A stretch of DNA of 64,000 nt from Lithobates sylvaticus (lineage: Eukaryota > Chordata > Amphibia > Anura > Ranidae), in the NCBI GenBank assembly GCA_028564925.1, contig CM053029.1, positions 188,994,354 through 189,058,353 of the forward strand, written 5' to 3'. Positions 12,003 through 24,103 of the stretch are shown here, one piece after another. The notes below the pieces were generated by a model. That model was not told the DNA's origin, did no database searches, and saw only the letters and a program-made list of their open reading frames with translations. The position numbers and the translations under genes were made by a program. The first letter of the stretch is position 1, and each line of letters begins with the position of its first letter.

Positions 12003-12307
12003 AGTGGTTGTATAGTCTTTTTTTTACTTTTACCTTCAGGTAAGCCCGGTAAAAAGATGCGGGAGTGCGCATGCGCGGGAGTGACGTATCGTGGCTTCGG
12101 CCACTCACAGCGCCGGAGCCGTGATACCCGGAAGACACGCCGAGGCAACATGTCAGCTCCCTCGGCGTGGATAGTGTGAGATACCGGTGCCTCGTTCTAA
12201 GGTGAGTATTTCATAATGAGCTAGTATGCGCTGCATACTAGCTCATTATGGCTTTGCCTTGCAGGTTTTTTTGTTTAAAAAGAAAAAGGTGCGTGTTTAC
12301 TATCGCT
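12003..12307 (+). mobile_element. TTAA-flanked MITE, 305 bp
   Basis: TTAA at 11999-12002 and 12308-12311 flanks AGTGGTTGTATAG on the left and a matching CTATCGCT end on the right. Near the right end is a 17 bp stem hairpin, CATAATGAGCTAGTATG with CATACTAGCTCATTATG (about 12212-12250). The interior is G+C-rich and non-coding. Confidence 0.75.
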
Positions 12308-12311
12308 TTAA

Positions 12312-12955
12312 GCAAATTCCCCTCTGTGTGTTTAGGCTGCTTCATATCCCCCTAGCCATTCTGTTACACTAACCTTTCCGCTAGCTAAATAATAGCAAAA
12401 CGTGTATAATTTTGTTTCAATTACAATGGTAGCATTAGTGAAAGTACAATAATTTTTTTAGCATGTCCTTTCACAATGGCAGACAAAATAATAGCGTCTG
12501 AGAGAATTAATGAAATTGCCTGCATTGTCTGAAGCAGAGGCCTGTTATTATACACTGGGAAGGGTCAGATTTCTTATAAAAATAAATCTCTTGCCTAAAG
12601 TATGAACTAGCAAATGATTCCTTGTGCTGTCTGCCAACTCTGTCACATAAATATAGGCAAATATATTAGTGTTTATTTATAGGATATCTGTGTATTCCAC
12701 CATGCAGCATCATCCAAAGGATGAAAACCTCTGGCACCAAAACTTAAATATTGAGACAAGGCAAATATTATGACAGCTCATTATGGTGTGGTTCTGAGTA
12801 GGCTTGCCCTGATAAACCACATAATATATCAATTATTACTAAGCCACAGGAAGATGCCATATGGGTGCTTTTAGCGCTGTGCCTGACAGCTTAAAGTATT
12901 TATCTAGAAAAAATATATATCTTTTTTTAAGTTTTGAATAGAATGAGAAAGAGTT
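12312..12955. other. Repeat-poor A+T-rich island, possible conserved non-coding element
   Basis: About 12380-12720 lacks transposon ends and simple repeats. It contains homeodomain-like TAAT cores (GAGAGAATTAATGAAATTGC) and balanced composition. That texture is typical of vertebrate non-coding elements conserved near developmental genes. There is no coding potential. This is an inference from appearance. Confidence 0.3.
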
Positions 12956-12959
12956 AGAC

Positions 12960-13640
12960 CTTTTTCTGTTACAGTACTCACAGGATCCCTGCCAGGTCTT
13001 CCAGGATTCCTAGGACCTCCAATGTCTCCAGGACTTACCCTGAAAAGATGCTGGGCCTGTTCTCTGGCCTGTTTTCTGGTCAGCCTTTGAAGTGGCTGGT
13101 GCTGTGTCTTATCAACTGCTTCCCCAGAGCTAAAGCACTATAATACTTGTCTGTTTGTTGCTCTCTGTTGAAGGCAATTGAAATGACTGCTCTTTTGCCT
13201 GCTGCCTGCCTCGACCCCTGCCTGGACCTGACTACTATCTTGCATACTGCCTTAAGCCATATCTGGACCTGGCTACTCCATCACCTGCCTCCTGCATCAA
13301 CCTCTACCTGGACCTAACTACTCTCTTCACCTTCCGCCAGCCCCTTTCTTCACCTTCCGACAGCCCCAACCCTTGCCTGGACCTGACTACTCCCTTGTCC
13401 ACCGCCTGCCTTGACCCCTGCCGGAGTCTGATTATTCCCCTGCCTGCCAAGTCCTCTGCCTGATCTGACCTGTCAACAGTCTACTCACCATAGCCTTTTT
13501 GTTCCAGCTACCCAAATTTATAAGGTGATCCTGAGGGCCACAACCTCTGCCAGTTTTAAGAAAAGAAACTGGGACCACTAGGGTTCCCAGTTCATCAACA
13601 CCATCAGAAGATCTGGTGAAAACTAACTGCAAATTATACT
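12960..13640 (+). repeat. Degenerate C/T-rich tandem repeat
   Basis: Repeated phrases such as CCCCTGCCTGGACCTGACTA and CCTGCCT recur at irregular intervals of about 45-60 bp. Short frames here are products of the repeat. I could not define a precise unit by eye. Confidence 0.55.
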
Positions 13641-13685
13641 CCGCACCTCATGTGAGACACATGTCACCTGCCTGTGGGCACCATA

Positions 13686-13982
13686 CAGGGTTGCCAACCG
13701 CCAGTAAATTTACTGACAGTTTGTAAAAATCTGTGATTTTTTTTTACAACTGCCAGTAAATATCAGGGTCTGATAAATTCATGCTGTGTTGACTTTTTAA
13801 GTTTAAATCAAGCAAATGACTTTGTTATAGGTATTGTCAGTGTTTCTACTGTTCAAATACTCACAGTGTTAGTTTTCAATAGGAGTTCTGTCATTTCTCA
13901 CGGCGCCAGTAAAAAATGTGCTCCTCCCATAATTTTTTCACATTTTGTCAGTAAAAAATGCTGAGGGAGGTTGGCAACCCTG
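13686..13982. mobile_element. hAT MITE, 297 bp, with perfect 8 bp target duplication
   Basis: GCACCATA occurs at 13678-13685 and again at 13983-13990. The termini are inverted: CAGGGTTGCCAACC on the left and GGTTGGCAACCCTG on the right. CAGGG ends and an 8 bp duplication are diagnostic of hAT. There is no coding capacity. CCAGTAAAT-type motifs are repeated inside both arms. Confidence 0.92.
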
Positions 13983-14142
13983 GCACCATAAAATTGTATT
14001 GCTCCAAAACAAGATATCCTGAGACCTCTAAACCTATTTGTTCAAAATGTGAAGAAGACATAATCATTCAACAAGCTTAGTGGCTCTAATAAGGGTTCTC
14101 ACATGAAGGATGGCTCCTCTTCAGTTGGCTACCCAAAAAGTA

Positions 14143-14310
14143 ATTTACTAAAACTTGAGTGGGCACAATCTGGTGAAGCTCTGCATAGAAACCAATCAAC
14201 TTCCAGGTTTTATTGTCAAAGTTTAATTGAACAAGCTGAAGTTAGAAGCTGATTGGCTACCAGGCACAGCTGCACCAGACTCTGAGTGCTCCAGTTTTAG
14301 TAAATCTCCC
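14143..14310. repeat. Small palindromic MITE-like repeat
   Basis: The left end ATTTACTAAAACTTGAGTG and the right end CAGTTTTAGTAAAT are inverted copies, and CAATCTGGTG near the left mirrors CACCAGACTCTG near the right. It is about 168 bp and non-coding. A target duplication is not clear, so the superfamily stays open. Confidence 0.7.
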
Positions 14311-15060
14311 CCAAAGTGTAAAAATACAAATAGGAGCATCAGACTAAGTGGTGAAAGAGTCCAATCACTTGCATTATTTATAATATTATGAGAAACAGCC
14401 AATGCGTTCCATGGGCTAACTCACTCCCCCTTCATCAGGGCTTAGAAATTGTTTTCAGGGATTAAAAGGTCTCAGCGGGATATATTAATAGATCTAATAT
14501 TGATAGAACCAGCATACCCATGGAATGGAACATAAGTAAAGCAAGTGTCCCAATTTCATCAGTAGCGCTCCTGTTTGTGTTTTCCCATTTTAATTTTGTT
14601 GATTCCATGTTTTATTTTGATGAGAAATCCCTTTAACCCCCCCCCCCATTTACCATTTCTACCTGTGGCCACCTTGCGTAAGGGCAGGTGATTCGGTAGC
14701 CTTTTTTTCTTTATGGAATCCATCCGCCTTTAGCTTAGCTGAAAAAAGCCCCTCCTCCCCTTCAGATGAAAAATAAAAATGCCCATGAAGACTCCTGGGA
14801 TGTATGACATTCAGAAACAAGGAAGCAACTGAAATTTTTTTGGCCTGTGGATATTTTTTTTTTTAAATTTGAAGGCTCTCGTACTGAAAAGTTTGGAGAC
14901 CCCTGGTCTAAGCTCTGGTTCAGCTCTACGTTGGAGCTTCCAGTTCCCAAATATAATTTTTTCTTTTTTAATGCTTCCCGTTATTATTCCTACTTCGACT
15001 TTAACATTTCGATACAGTAAATAAGGTTTTTCTTCTTGTTTGTTTTAAATTGTTTAACTC
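14311..15060. other. Unassigned sequence with a poly-C run
   Basis: Near 14400 the pair GCGTTCC..CTTCATCAGGGCTT resembles a motif seen in longer frog repeats (compare 18190-18230). A run of C lies at 14637-14647. No gene is recognised. Confidence 0.35.
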
Positions 15061-15400
15061 ATACCTGATCTAGGAAGCAGGCAGGGTCCATTGCACTTGT
15101 GGGCATCTGAAGCCCGCTAGTCTTTATTTCCGGGATTTCGGTGCAGCTGGCTACCCAGCATGCACCTCCCAATCTTGCGCCTGCGCAGTAATGTCTTTGC
15201 GCAGTGCTGATTACACTAATAGGCGATTCCCATGGACTCCTGGAATAGCTGATATCCCAGAAGTACATGGGAAATGCCTTTTGATGTAATTGTCTAGGCG
15301 TCTGGACTGGAAGGGCTGCAAGAAATAAACGAAAAAAAAGGTATTTTTCAATAGCACTGCAGATGGGAATGGAAAATGGGTTAAAAAAATGGGTGGAACT
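15061..15400 (+). repeat. Dispersed repeat, inverted relative to 55690-55850
   Basis: The sequence GGCAGGGTCCAT..GTGGGCATCTGAA..GGTGCAGCTGGCTACCCAGC, up to the CAATCTTGCG region, is found in reverse complement at 55710-55850. The long minus-strand frame over it (144 codons at 15059-15493) has no recognisable domain and is a repeat artefact. Confidence 0.65.
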
Positions 15401-15726
15401 CCTCTTTAGGAACCCTCCACCATACTCAAAACACGCGACTAGCTCCTCAGGTCCCCAGCACTGCATTGTGGGAGGCAATACAGTACAGAGCACTGTTCAG
15501 TCTCTATGATCTCTCAAATCCCTACTTACAGCTGTGAAGAGGCCTAAATGACCCAAAGGTGGGACCCAACTAGAAGAAACATATTTATTTCTTTAGCTGA
15601 GGCTGCCAAAAAGCATACAGACAGTGCTTGGCTTTAAGTAAAAAAAATGGGCTAAATAAATATTTTTTACATGTTGAAAAATTATGTAAATTTTTTTAAT
15701 TACTTGAAGAGTGGGTATTCCTCAAA

Positions 15727-16079
15727 TGGAACTAAAGACAAAATGTTAAAAATGTTAAAACAGACTTTTTATTGCATTAAAGACATTTTATGTATCTTCT
15801 GCAATAAAATACACTCACCTGGCTGTTTTCTCAATCCCCTGTAGAATGTACACTGAATTTTGCATGCGTAGCTTAGTTTACATTCTGGCACACTTGCTAT
15901 GTGTTGGAATGACTGTATTCCTGTGAATGCGCAGGAGTGACGTCATCCTGTGCCAGCCAATCAAGATGGCTAAAGACCCAGAAGAAGCTGGGGACATGAT
16001 GCCGATGCCAGCAAGGGACCACACGCACACGTCATACTGTTGGAACAGAGGTAAGTATCCGTACCTTTAGTTTCCCTTT
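15727..16079 (+). repeat. MITE-like repeat with GGAACTAAAG ends
   Basis: GGAACTAAAG on the left is mirrored by CTTTAGTTTCC on the right, next to CTTTAAA. The interior holds CTCACCT and GGTAAGTAT, the 'lacto-splice' look shared by many TTAA MITEs here, but no coding region. The target duplication is unclear. Confidence 0.55.
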
Positions 16080-16369
16080 AAATTTGCCCAATGTTCTTTT
16101 TCCTATGCTTTGGCTTTGTTCTAGTTTTAAAGGTATGCTTCACCCTATCCTACTAGTCGATAGAATCAACTCAGGTAGAGAGCGATCTGTTCAACACAGC
16201 TCAGCCACTTATTTTTAAGGCCCACCTGAACCGCAAATGTAAACTAAGAGCCTCATCTTGATTTTATCTTCATTACCTAGTGAGTCACATACTTGGAACC
16301 AGTATACAAGACCAGCGTTTAGACTTCCCACTAGCTACATGCTTGTTTTAAGTCAGTAACTCATTAGAC

Positions 16370-16668
16370 CAGCCTTTCTCAACCTTTTCAGCACAGAGGA
16401 ACCCTTGAAATAACTTTCTGGTCTCAGGGAACCCCTACTAAAAGTCCTATATCTACATCTCATGATACATTAATGTGATGATCAGTGGGAATAATTCTTC
16501 TTACACTTGTGGTCGCTGGGAAGAATTGCCCCCTTCTGGACAGCTAAAAAGATCAACGGTGTCAGTAGGAACTTATTTCGGAGGCAGAACTTGTTCATTG
16601 CTCAAGGAACTCCTAGCAGCCTCTGGAGGAACCCTAGGGTACCATGGAACCCTGGTTGAGAAATCCTG
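16370..16668 (+). mobile_element. hAT MITE, 299 bp ('CAGCCTTTCTCAACC' family)
   Basis: The left end CAGCCTTTCTCAACC and right end GGTTGAGAAATCCTG are inverted. The 8 bp flanks CATTAGAC (16362-16369) and TATTAGAC (16669-16676) differ at one base. Internal phrases (GGAACCC, TTGCTCAAGGAA, CCATGGAAC) recur at 37538-38569 and, in reverse, at 24104-24515, defining a family in this window. It is non-coding. Confidence 0.88.
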
Positions 16669-16676
16669 TATTAGAC

Positions 16677-17565
16677 AGTGGTCAGGATCAGGATGACAGC
16701 CGCAGGGCCTGCTAAGTATATTTTTGTGACAGGTTCACATTAAAACCTATTGTTTTACAAATTTGTCTTCAGCACCTGTCTAACTGCCTCTTAGTATAAC
16801 TCTCCTCCTTCGGGATGCCTATAGATCCTTATTTCCCAGCTGTTTGCAGTCTCACACCTGTCATATTCCTTGCGTAGGATGTGATGAGGTCATTATGGGT
16901 GCATACATGCAAACACTGCACACTTCCTATATTACCATCTTATTGCACAACGCTATTTATAGGAGCCTTACTTTTGGCTCTTCGCTGCTACAAGGACTTA
17001 GTCACTGAACTATTCATGTTAGCGGGTCTATTATTGTGTGTGCTTAGCTTTTATATTTTTACTTAGACCTACAGCACACAACATATATCAATGCCAGAAA
17101 ATAACTTGTCACCAGCAAGTCAGAGACGAGTATATATAGCACATAAATATGAGTGCCTGTATCAGCACAATTCTTTACAAATGCATAGATGAAACAAAAT
17201 CACCTAATCAGCTTTATAGTCGACATTCTGTACAAGCTCAGGCAATGTTTTATTCATTTGAAGTCTAGTACAATGGTCAGAGGTGTTACAAAAAGCCATG
17301 AGACCCTGGTGACAACATACTTAGTCCTGTTCTGCACTGCAGCTGGTAATATTTAATGGGAATGTGTAGTCATTTCAACAATTTTTTTTAGATATACAGA
17401 TAAAAGAGAACAGCTTGATTTATATCATCTTATCAATGTGTAATTATTGTGATGATCATGCGGTCTGAGCAACTCGAACAGGCAACCATGTTGTTCAGGT
17501 CCCAGGTCACCCCTGCCATTTTGTCATAAGAAGAGACATAGGTGCAGCTGCTTATTAAGACTGTG
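16677..17565. other. Unassigned, mostly unique sequence
   Basis: No gene, no clear repeat boundary. The short open frame at 16881-17066 is hydrophobic but has no supporting context. Confidence 0.3.
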
Positions 17566-17569
17566 ATAC

Positions 17570-18260
17570 CAGCCAACATAATAAAAAAAAGACTATATAA
17601 GCAGCATTCAAAAAATCATATAAAGTGCAAAACACCTCCCAAAAAGGCAACAAGTACTGCATTAAAACACAACCAAGTGTATATTAAAGTGAAAATGTGA
17701 CTATGTGCAAAAAGAAAAATATGCAGCACAATAATAATAACAATAATCATTAGAAAAACAATAATAATAATCATTCCGTAATGAGTGAAAAGTCCATGGG
17801 TGAGGTAAATCAATCCATCCAGAAAGTGCACCGTGCATATGTAAACAGATAAAGGGATCCGTCACCAGCAGCACCCTCACAGGCAAGCCTCTTACCAGAT
17901 TCGCAGGACCAAACAAACAAAAAGCAGCTGGATATCCAAGGAGGGAGAGCGGTCGTCAATGGATCACAGATCTCATATGGTGACTCGAAATAGTTAGGAA
18001 AATAAAACTACCATAGTAAATCCCATCAAAAATTCAAAGTGTTTATTCTAAAATAGCAACAATTACCTCAATACAGAAAGTAAACAGCATGTATAATGCC
18101 CATGGAAGGTGCAGCAGGCTGTCGGCTCATACAATACTGCTAGGTAGTGGTTAGATGTGTATGATGTCATCACTTCTAGGCCACTTCCTAATGCGTTTCG
18201 TCATCAATGACCTCTTCGGAGGATGGGTCAAAGGACCTTCATGACCTCTCAAGCCTATTA
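17570..18260. repeat. Dispersed frog-type repeat with the 'GCGTTTCGTCAT..CTTCGGAGG' motif
   Basis: It contains AATAATAATAATAAC-rich sequence, then CAAAGTGTTTATTCT and AATGCGTTTCGTCATCAATG followed by CTCTTCGGAGGATG. I recall this pairing from many frog repeats. Class and boundaries cannot be set from the window alone. Confidence 0.4.
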
Positions 18261-19196
18261 CCCAAATCCACACTTCAGTCTAGGGGCCCTCGTAAAATCA
18301 TCAAACTTGTAGGCTTGAGCAATCAGAAAAAGCAGCCAGACATCCTGCTAGATCTCCCACATCATAAATACCTTCGATAAAGTCTTCAGCAATGCACATT
18401 TTTGTCTCTCTCCCCTGGTAGAATCAATAACCCCAGTGTATTTCATAAGTTATGAAATAACAGTACAGCTTTTTGGGAGCAGAACCAGCCCAATTCCTCT
18501 CCTAGGTGAACTGGACCTCTGAAACCTGTCATATCTATATCCATTCAAAAGGTAATTCAATGCTGGACAATAATATACAAGTGAGCAGACTGTAATATGT
18601 AGGTATTTAAAGATAATAATAACTTTAGAAAACTTTATCTGTGGCATGATCATAAACACAGGTACATCCCATGCCCACTCCTTAGCCGCGGTCTGGCAAG
18701 CTGGAAAATCTTTGTGCAGGGTGAGGCTGAGAGTGTCCCTGTTGCATATCAGTGACAGCGCGGTGTTCAAAAGGCAAGTCTATAGCTAGCCATACATGGT
18801 CAATTTCTGTTGAGCTGACCAAAATTAAACATGAGGGTGGCTCTGGCAGCACCACCTGGCTTAAAAAAGTTGATTTAATAATCAGCTGAGCTGGATGGAA
18901 AATTTTTAGTCAGTGACTGTGCCCATGCCCCCACCCCCTCACCTACCATAGCTAGACATTTGAGTTAGCCAACCTATTTACAACCCTGCAATTCTTGTGT
19001 GGCTGAAGTGCACCAAATGAAAGCAGTTGTTTTAAATCAAGTATAGAACCTGCTACTTTGAAGATGTTATTTTCATTAATATCATGCTCATTCTGTGGTT
19101 TTAATGCTTTATAAATCAGTAACCTGAAACAAATACAGAGATAAGAGAATTTTACAATAATTTACAAAAACTTGTTCTATGACTTCCAAATATAGT
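18261..19196. other. Unassigned sequence before the minisatellite
   Basis: No gene or repeat boundary recognised. The 106-codon minus-strand frame at 18450-18770 has no recognisable motif. Confidence 0.3.
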
Positions 19197-21205
19197 CACT
19201 GCAGAGAAGGAAAAGCAGAGGGAGCTGAGCTGCTGAGTCACTACAGAGAGGGAAGAATAGGGGGAGCTGAGCTGCTGAGTTACTGCAGAGAGGGAAGAGC
19301 AGGGGGAGCTGATCTGCTTAGTCACTGCAGAGAGGGAAGAGCGGGGGGAGCTGAACTGCTTAGTCACTGCAGAGAAGGAAGAGCAGGGGGAGCTGATCTG
19401 CTTAGTCACTGCAGAGAGGGAAGAGCGGGGGGGGGAGCTGAACTGCTTAGTCACTGCAGAGAAGGAAGAGCAGGGGGAGCTGAGCTGCTGAGTCGAGGGA
19501 AGGGCAGGTGGAGCTGAGCTGCTGAGTCACTGCAGAGATGGAAGGGCAGGGGGAGCTGAACTGCTTAGTCACTGCAGAGATGGAGGAGCAGGGGGAGCTG
19601 AGCTGCTGAGTCACTGCAGAGAGGGAAGGGCAGGGGGAGCTGAGCTGCTGAGTCACTGCAGAGATGGAAGAGCAGGTGGAGCTGAGCTGCTTAGTCACTA
19701 CAGAGAAGGAAGCGCAGGGGGAGCTGAGCTGCAGAGTCACTGCAGATAGGGAAAGGCAGGGGGAGCTGAGCTGCTGAGTCACTGCAGAGAGGGAAGAGCA
19801 GGGGTAGCTGAGCTGCTGAGTCACTGCAGCGAGTGAAGAGCAGGGGGAGCTGAACTGCTTAGTCACTGCAGAGAAGGAGGAGCAGGGGTAGCTGAGCTGC
19901 TGAGTCATGGCAGAGATGGAAGAGCAGGGGGAGCTGAGCTGCTTAGTCACTACAGAGAAGGAAGAGCAGGGGGAGCTGAGCTGCTGAGTCACTGCAGAGA
20001 GGGAAGGGCAGGGGAGCTGAGCTACTAAATCACTGCAGAGAGGGAAGAGCAGGGGGAGCTGAACTGCTGAGTCACTGCAGAGAGGGAAGGGCAGGGGGAG
20101 CTGAGCTGCTGAGTCACTGCAGAGAGGGAAGAGCAGGGGGAGCTGAGCTGCTGAGTCACTGCAGAGAGTGAAGAGCAGGGGGAGCTGAACTGCTTAGTCA
20201 CTGCAGAGAAGGAGGAGCAGGGGGAGCTGAGCTGCTGAGTCACTGCAGAGAGGGAAGCGCAGGGTAGCTGAGCTGCTGAGTCACTGCAGAGAGTGAAGGG
20301 CAGGGGGAGCTGAACTTCTTAGTCACTGCAGAGAAGGAGGAGCAGGGGGAGCTGAGCTGCTGAGTCTCTGCAGAGAGAGAAGGGCAGGGGGAGCTGAGCT
20401 GCTGAGTCACTGCAGAGATGGAAGAGCAGGTGGAGCTGAGCTGCTTAGTCACTACAGAGAAGGAAGCGCAGGGGGAGCTGAGCTGCAGAGTCACTGCAGA
20501 TAGGGAAGGGCAGGGGGAGCTGTGCTGCTGAGTCACTGCAGAGAGGGAAGAGCAGGGGTAGCTAAGCTGCTGAGTCACTGCAGAGAGGGAAGGGCAGGGG
20601 GAGCTGAGCTGCTGAGTCACGGCAGAGATGGAAGAGCAGGGGGAGCTGAGCTGCTTAGTCACTACAGAGAAGGAAGAGCAGGGGGAGCTGAGCTGCTGAG
20701 TCACTGCAGAGAGGGAAGGGCAGGGGAGCTGAGCTACTAAATCACTGCAGAGAGGGAAGAGCAGGGGTAGCTGAGCTGCTGAGTCACTGCAGAGAGGGAA
20801 GGGCAGGGGGAGCTGAACTGCTTAGTCACTACAGAGAAGGAGGAGCAGGGGGAGCTGAGCTGCTGAGTCACTGCAGAGAGGCAAGAGCAGGGGTAGCTGA
20901 GCTGCTGAGTCACTGCAGAGAGGCAAGAGCAGGGGTAGCTGAGCTGCTGAGTCACTGCAGAGAGTGAAGAGCAGGGGGAGCTGAACTGCTTAGTCACTGC
21001 AGAGAAGGAGGAGCAGGGGGAGCTGAGCTGCTGAGTCTCTGCAGAGAGGGACGCGCAGGGTAGCTCAGCTGCTGAGTCACTGCAGAGCGGGAAGGGCAGG
21101 GGGAGCTGATCTGCTGAGTCAATGCAGAGAGGCAAGAGCAGGGGTAGCTGAGCTGCTGAGTCACTGCAGAGAGGGAAGGACAGGGGGAGCTGAGCTGCTT
21201 TGGCA
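19197..21205 (+). repeat. Minisatellite, 42 bp period, about 48 units
   Basis: The unit reads roughly GAGCTGAGCTGCTGAGTCAC, then TGCAGAGAGGGAAGAGCAGGGG. The period is exactly 42 bp in the regular parts (for example 20111 to 20153), with a few 41 bp units and insertions. Since 42 is 14 codons, the array is open for long stretches on both strands, giving spurious frames of up to 181 codons. Main unit variants are TGCTGAGTCAC, TGCTTAGTCAC, TACTAAATCAC and TGCAGAGTCAC. A longer pattern repeats about every 712-754 bp. It begins after unique sequence and ends near TGCTTTGGCATTGC. Confidence 0.97.
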
Positions 21206-21394
21206 TTGCTGAAAGTTAGTTTAGGAGGAACTGCTACAAATCAGGAAAATCAGGAGCCTGCATATGTAGTGAGATCTGGCTGCTCAAATGTTCATATCTA
21301 ATTAAAAACCTTACATGGTAACAAGGTTTTTAAACAACACAATATGGTGAGGCTAGTTACACCAGTAGTAAACTGATCACATTCACATACTGTA
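21206..21394. other. Spacer between the minisatellite and the Tc1 element
   Basis: About 190 bp of A+T-rich unique-looking sequence, ending in the TA target dinucleotide at 21393-21394. Confidence 0.5.
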
Positions 21395-21608
21395 CAGTGG
21401 TGTGAAAAAGTGTTTGCCCCCTTCCTCATTTCCTGTTCCTTTGCATGTTTGTCACACTTAAGTGTTTCGGAACATCAAACCAATTTAAACAATAGTCAAG
21501 GACAACACAAGTAAACACAAAATGCAATTTGTAAATGAAGGTGTTTATTATTAAAGGTGAAAAAAAATCCAAACCATCATGGCCCTGTGTGAAAAAGTGA
21601 TTGCCCCC
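21395..21608 (+). repeat. Left terminal inverted repeat of the Tc1 element
   Basis: It begins CAGTGGTGTGAAAAAGTG and closes with GTGAAAAAGTGATTGCCCCC. The inner end repeats the outer TGTGAAAAAGTG motif, so each arm carries two similar 20-odd base blocks, matching the inverted-repeat/direct-repeat layout known for Sleeping Beauty-like Tc1 elements, where each block binds transposase. Confidence 0.93.
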
Positions 21609-21773
21609 CTTGTTAAAACATACTATAACTGTGGTTGTCCACACCTGAGTTCAATTTCTCTAGCCACACCCAGGCCTGATTATTGCCACACCTGTTCACA
21701 ATCAAGGCATCACTTAAATAGGAGCTGCTTGACACAGTAAGGTCCACCAGAAGATCCTTAAAAGCTACACATC

Positions 21774-22795
<1,022 letters not shown>

Positions 22796-22800
22796 GTTTA

Positions 22801-23015
22801 GGGGGCAATCACTTTTTTCACACAGGGCCATGATGGTTTGGATTTTTTTTCACCTTTAATAATAAACACCTTCATTTACAATTTGCATTTTGTGTTTACT
22901 TGTGTTGTCCTTGACTATTGTTTAAATTGGTTTGATGTTCCGAAACACTTAAGTGTGACAAACATGCAAAGGAACAGGAAATGAGGAAGGGGGCAAACAC
23001 TTTTTCACACCACTG
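22801..23015 (-). repeat. Right terminal inverted repeat of the Tc1 element
   Basis: It is the reverse complement of 21395-21608 except for about one substitution in the CAA(T/A)TTG block and a one-base difference in an A run near the inner end. The outer end is CACTTTTTCACACCACTG followed by TA. Confidence 0.93.
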
Positions 23016-23017
23016 TA

Positions 23018-24103
23018 TATGTTGAAAAAAACATGATCGTTTCCCTTTTTAGCAAAGTAATAAAAAATAAACTGAAGAACCTTTTTAATGCATATTTAAG
23101 AGACATTTTCATAAATATTTAGAGGGAAAAGAACGTGTTTTTTTTCTAATGATTAACATCCCCCTTCTGCACACATAGCTGTGCAGCACAATCTTACACA
23201 ACAGGCCTCTTCCCTGGCATCGTACACAGATCTAATTAGGAACAACCATCTTTTGTTTGCTGTCATAATCGCAATAATGAAAAGCAAAATCTGTTTTTAG
23301 CACTGTAAATACGACTAATAGATCTGCTGGCTTTCACAACAGGTCTTTTTTCTTTTTTTTCCTTCCTACTACTACGCAGGCTTTAGAATATCCAAGAAGG
23401 GAACATTAGCTGGGTGATTCTGCAGTGAGACAGAATACAAAGAGGCTATTTCTCTAATGTGACAGTGGTATTTATCACAATGACCCCATGCACCAGCTAC
23501 AATCATTACGCTGCCCAACTCCTAATGGTAGCGGGTTTTGGAATAAACTTCAGGCCTTTTAACCCCTTTTTCACCAGAAGTGGCCTAAAAATACAAATTA
23601 ACGTTATCCAAACCTAATTTTTTGCTTTTGGGTGGTTTGTCTATAGGTTGAATGTCCCACAGGCTTCTTGGAAGGCTTACTCTGCTTTTTGGATTTTACA
23701 TTATTGAAACTGTAGCAGGTGGGTGAGGTGACTGCATGAAAATGAAATAGAGTTAGCAAAGTCTATATTGAAGTGTCCCTGAGAATTTAGAGGGTAATAG
23801 CCTCTTCAGTGTCCACCCATAGTTGACATTAATTGTTGAAAAATAATGCTTGATTTTTAGATATTAAAACCAAACTCCACACAAATTTTGCTGGTTTTTC
23901 TTTTTCTTTCTGCATCCCCATCTGGGAGACTGCCCCTTCAATCCACACCACTCATGCTCCAATAAAGAACAGGTTCTGATCCAGCTCATAATTGCCCAAA
24001 ATGAAGGAAAGTGGAATAGGATGAACGGATGTTAATTAAAAGCCAACTCTTTCCAAAAAGTCAAGACAACATCACAGCAACCAACTACAGCTGCCTTTCT
24101 TAG
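23018..24103. other. Repeat-poor region, possible conserved non-coding element at 23160-23520
   Basis: No coding frame of note. The segment 23160-23520 (with GCTGTCATAATCGCAATAATG and CCCATGCACCAGCTACAATC) has no repeat signature and looks like constrained unique sequence. Conservation is untested. Confidence 0.3.

Noticed and set aside
15059-15493. 144-codon minus-strand frame
   Set aside because: It overlies a dispersed repeat also found at 55690-55850 and shows no recognisable domain.
19197-21205. CRISPR-like array
   Set aside because: Units are contiguous with no unique spacers and the context is a vertebrate genome.
19152-21206. Several long open frames (up to 181 codons) on both strands with SSPCSSLSAVTQQL or SHCREGRAGGAELL repeats
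   Set aside because: The 42 bp period is a multiple of three, so any frame without a stop in one unit stays open across the array. Both strands are open and there is no non-repeat coding context.
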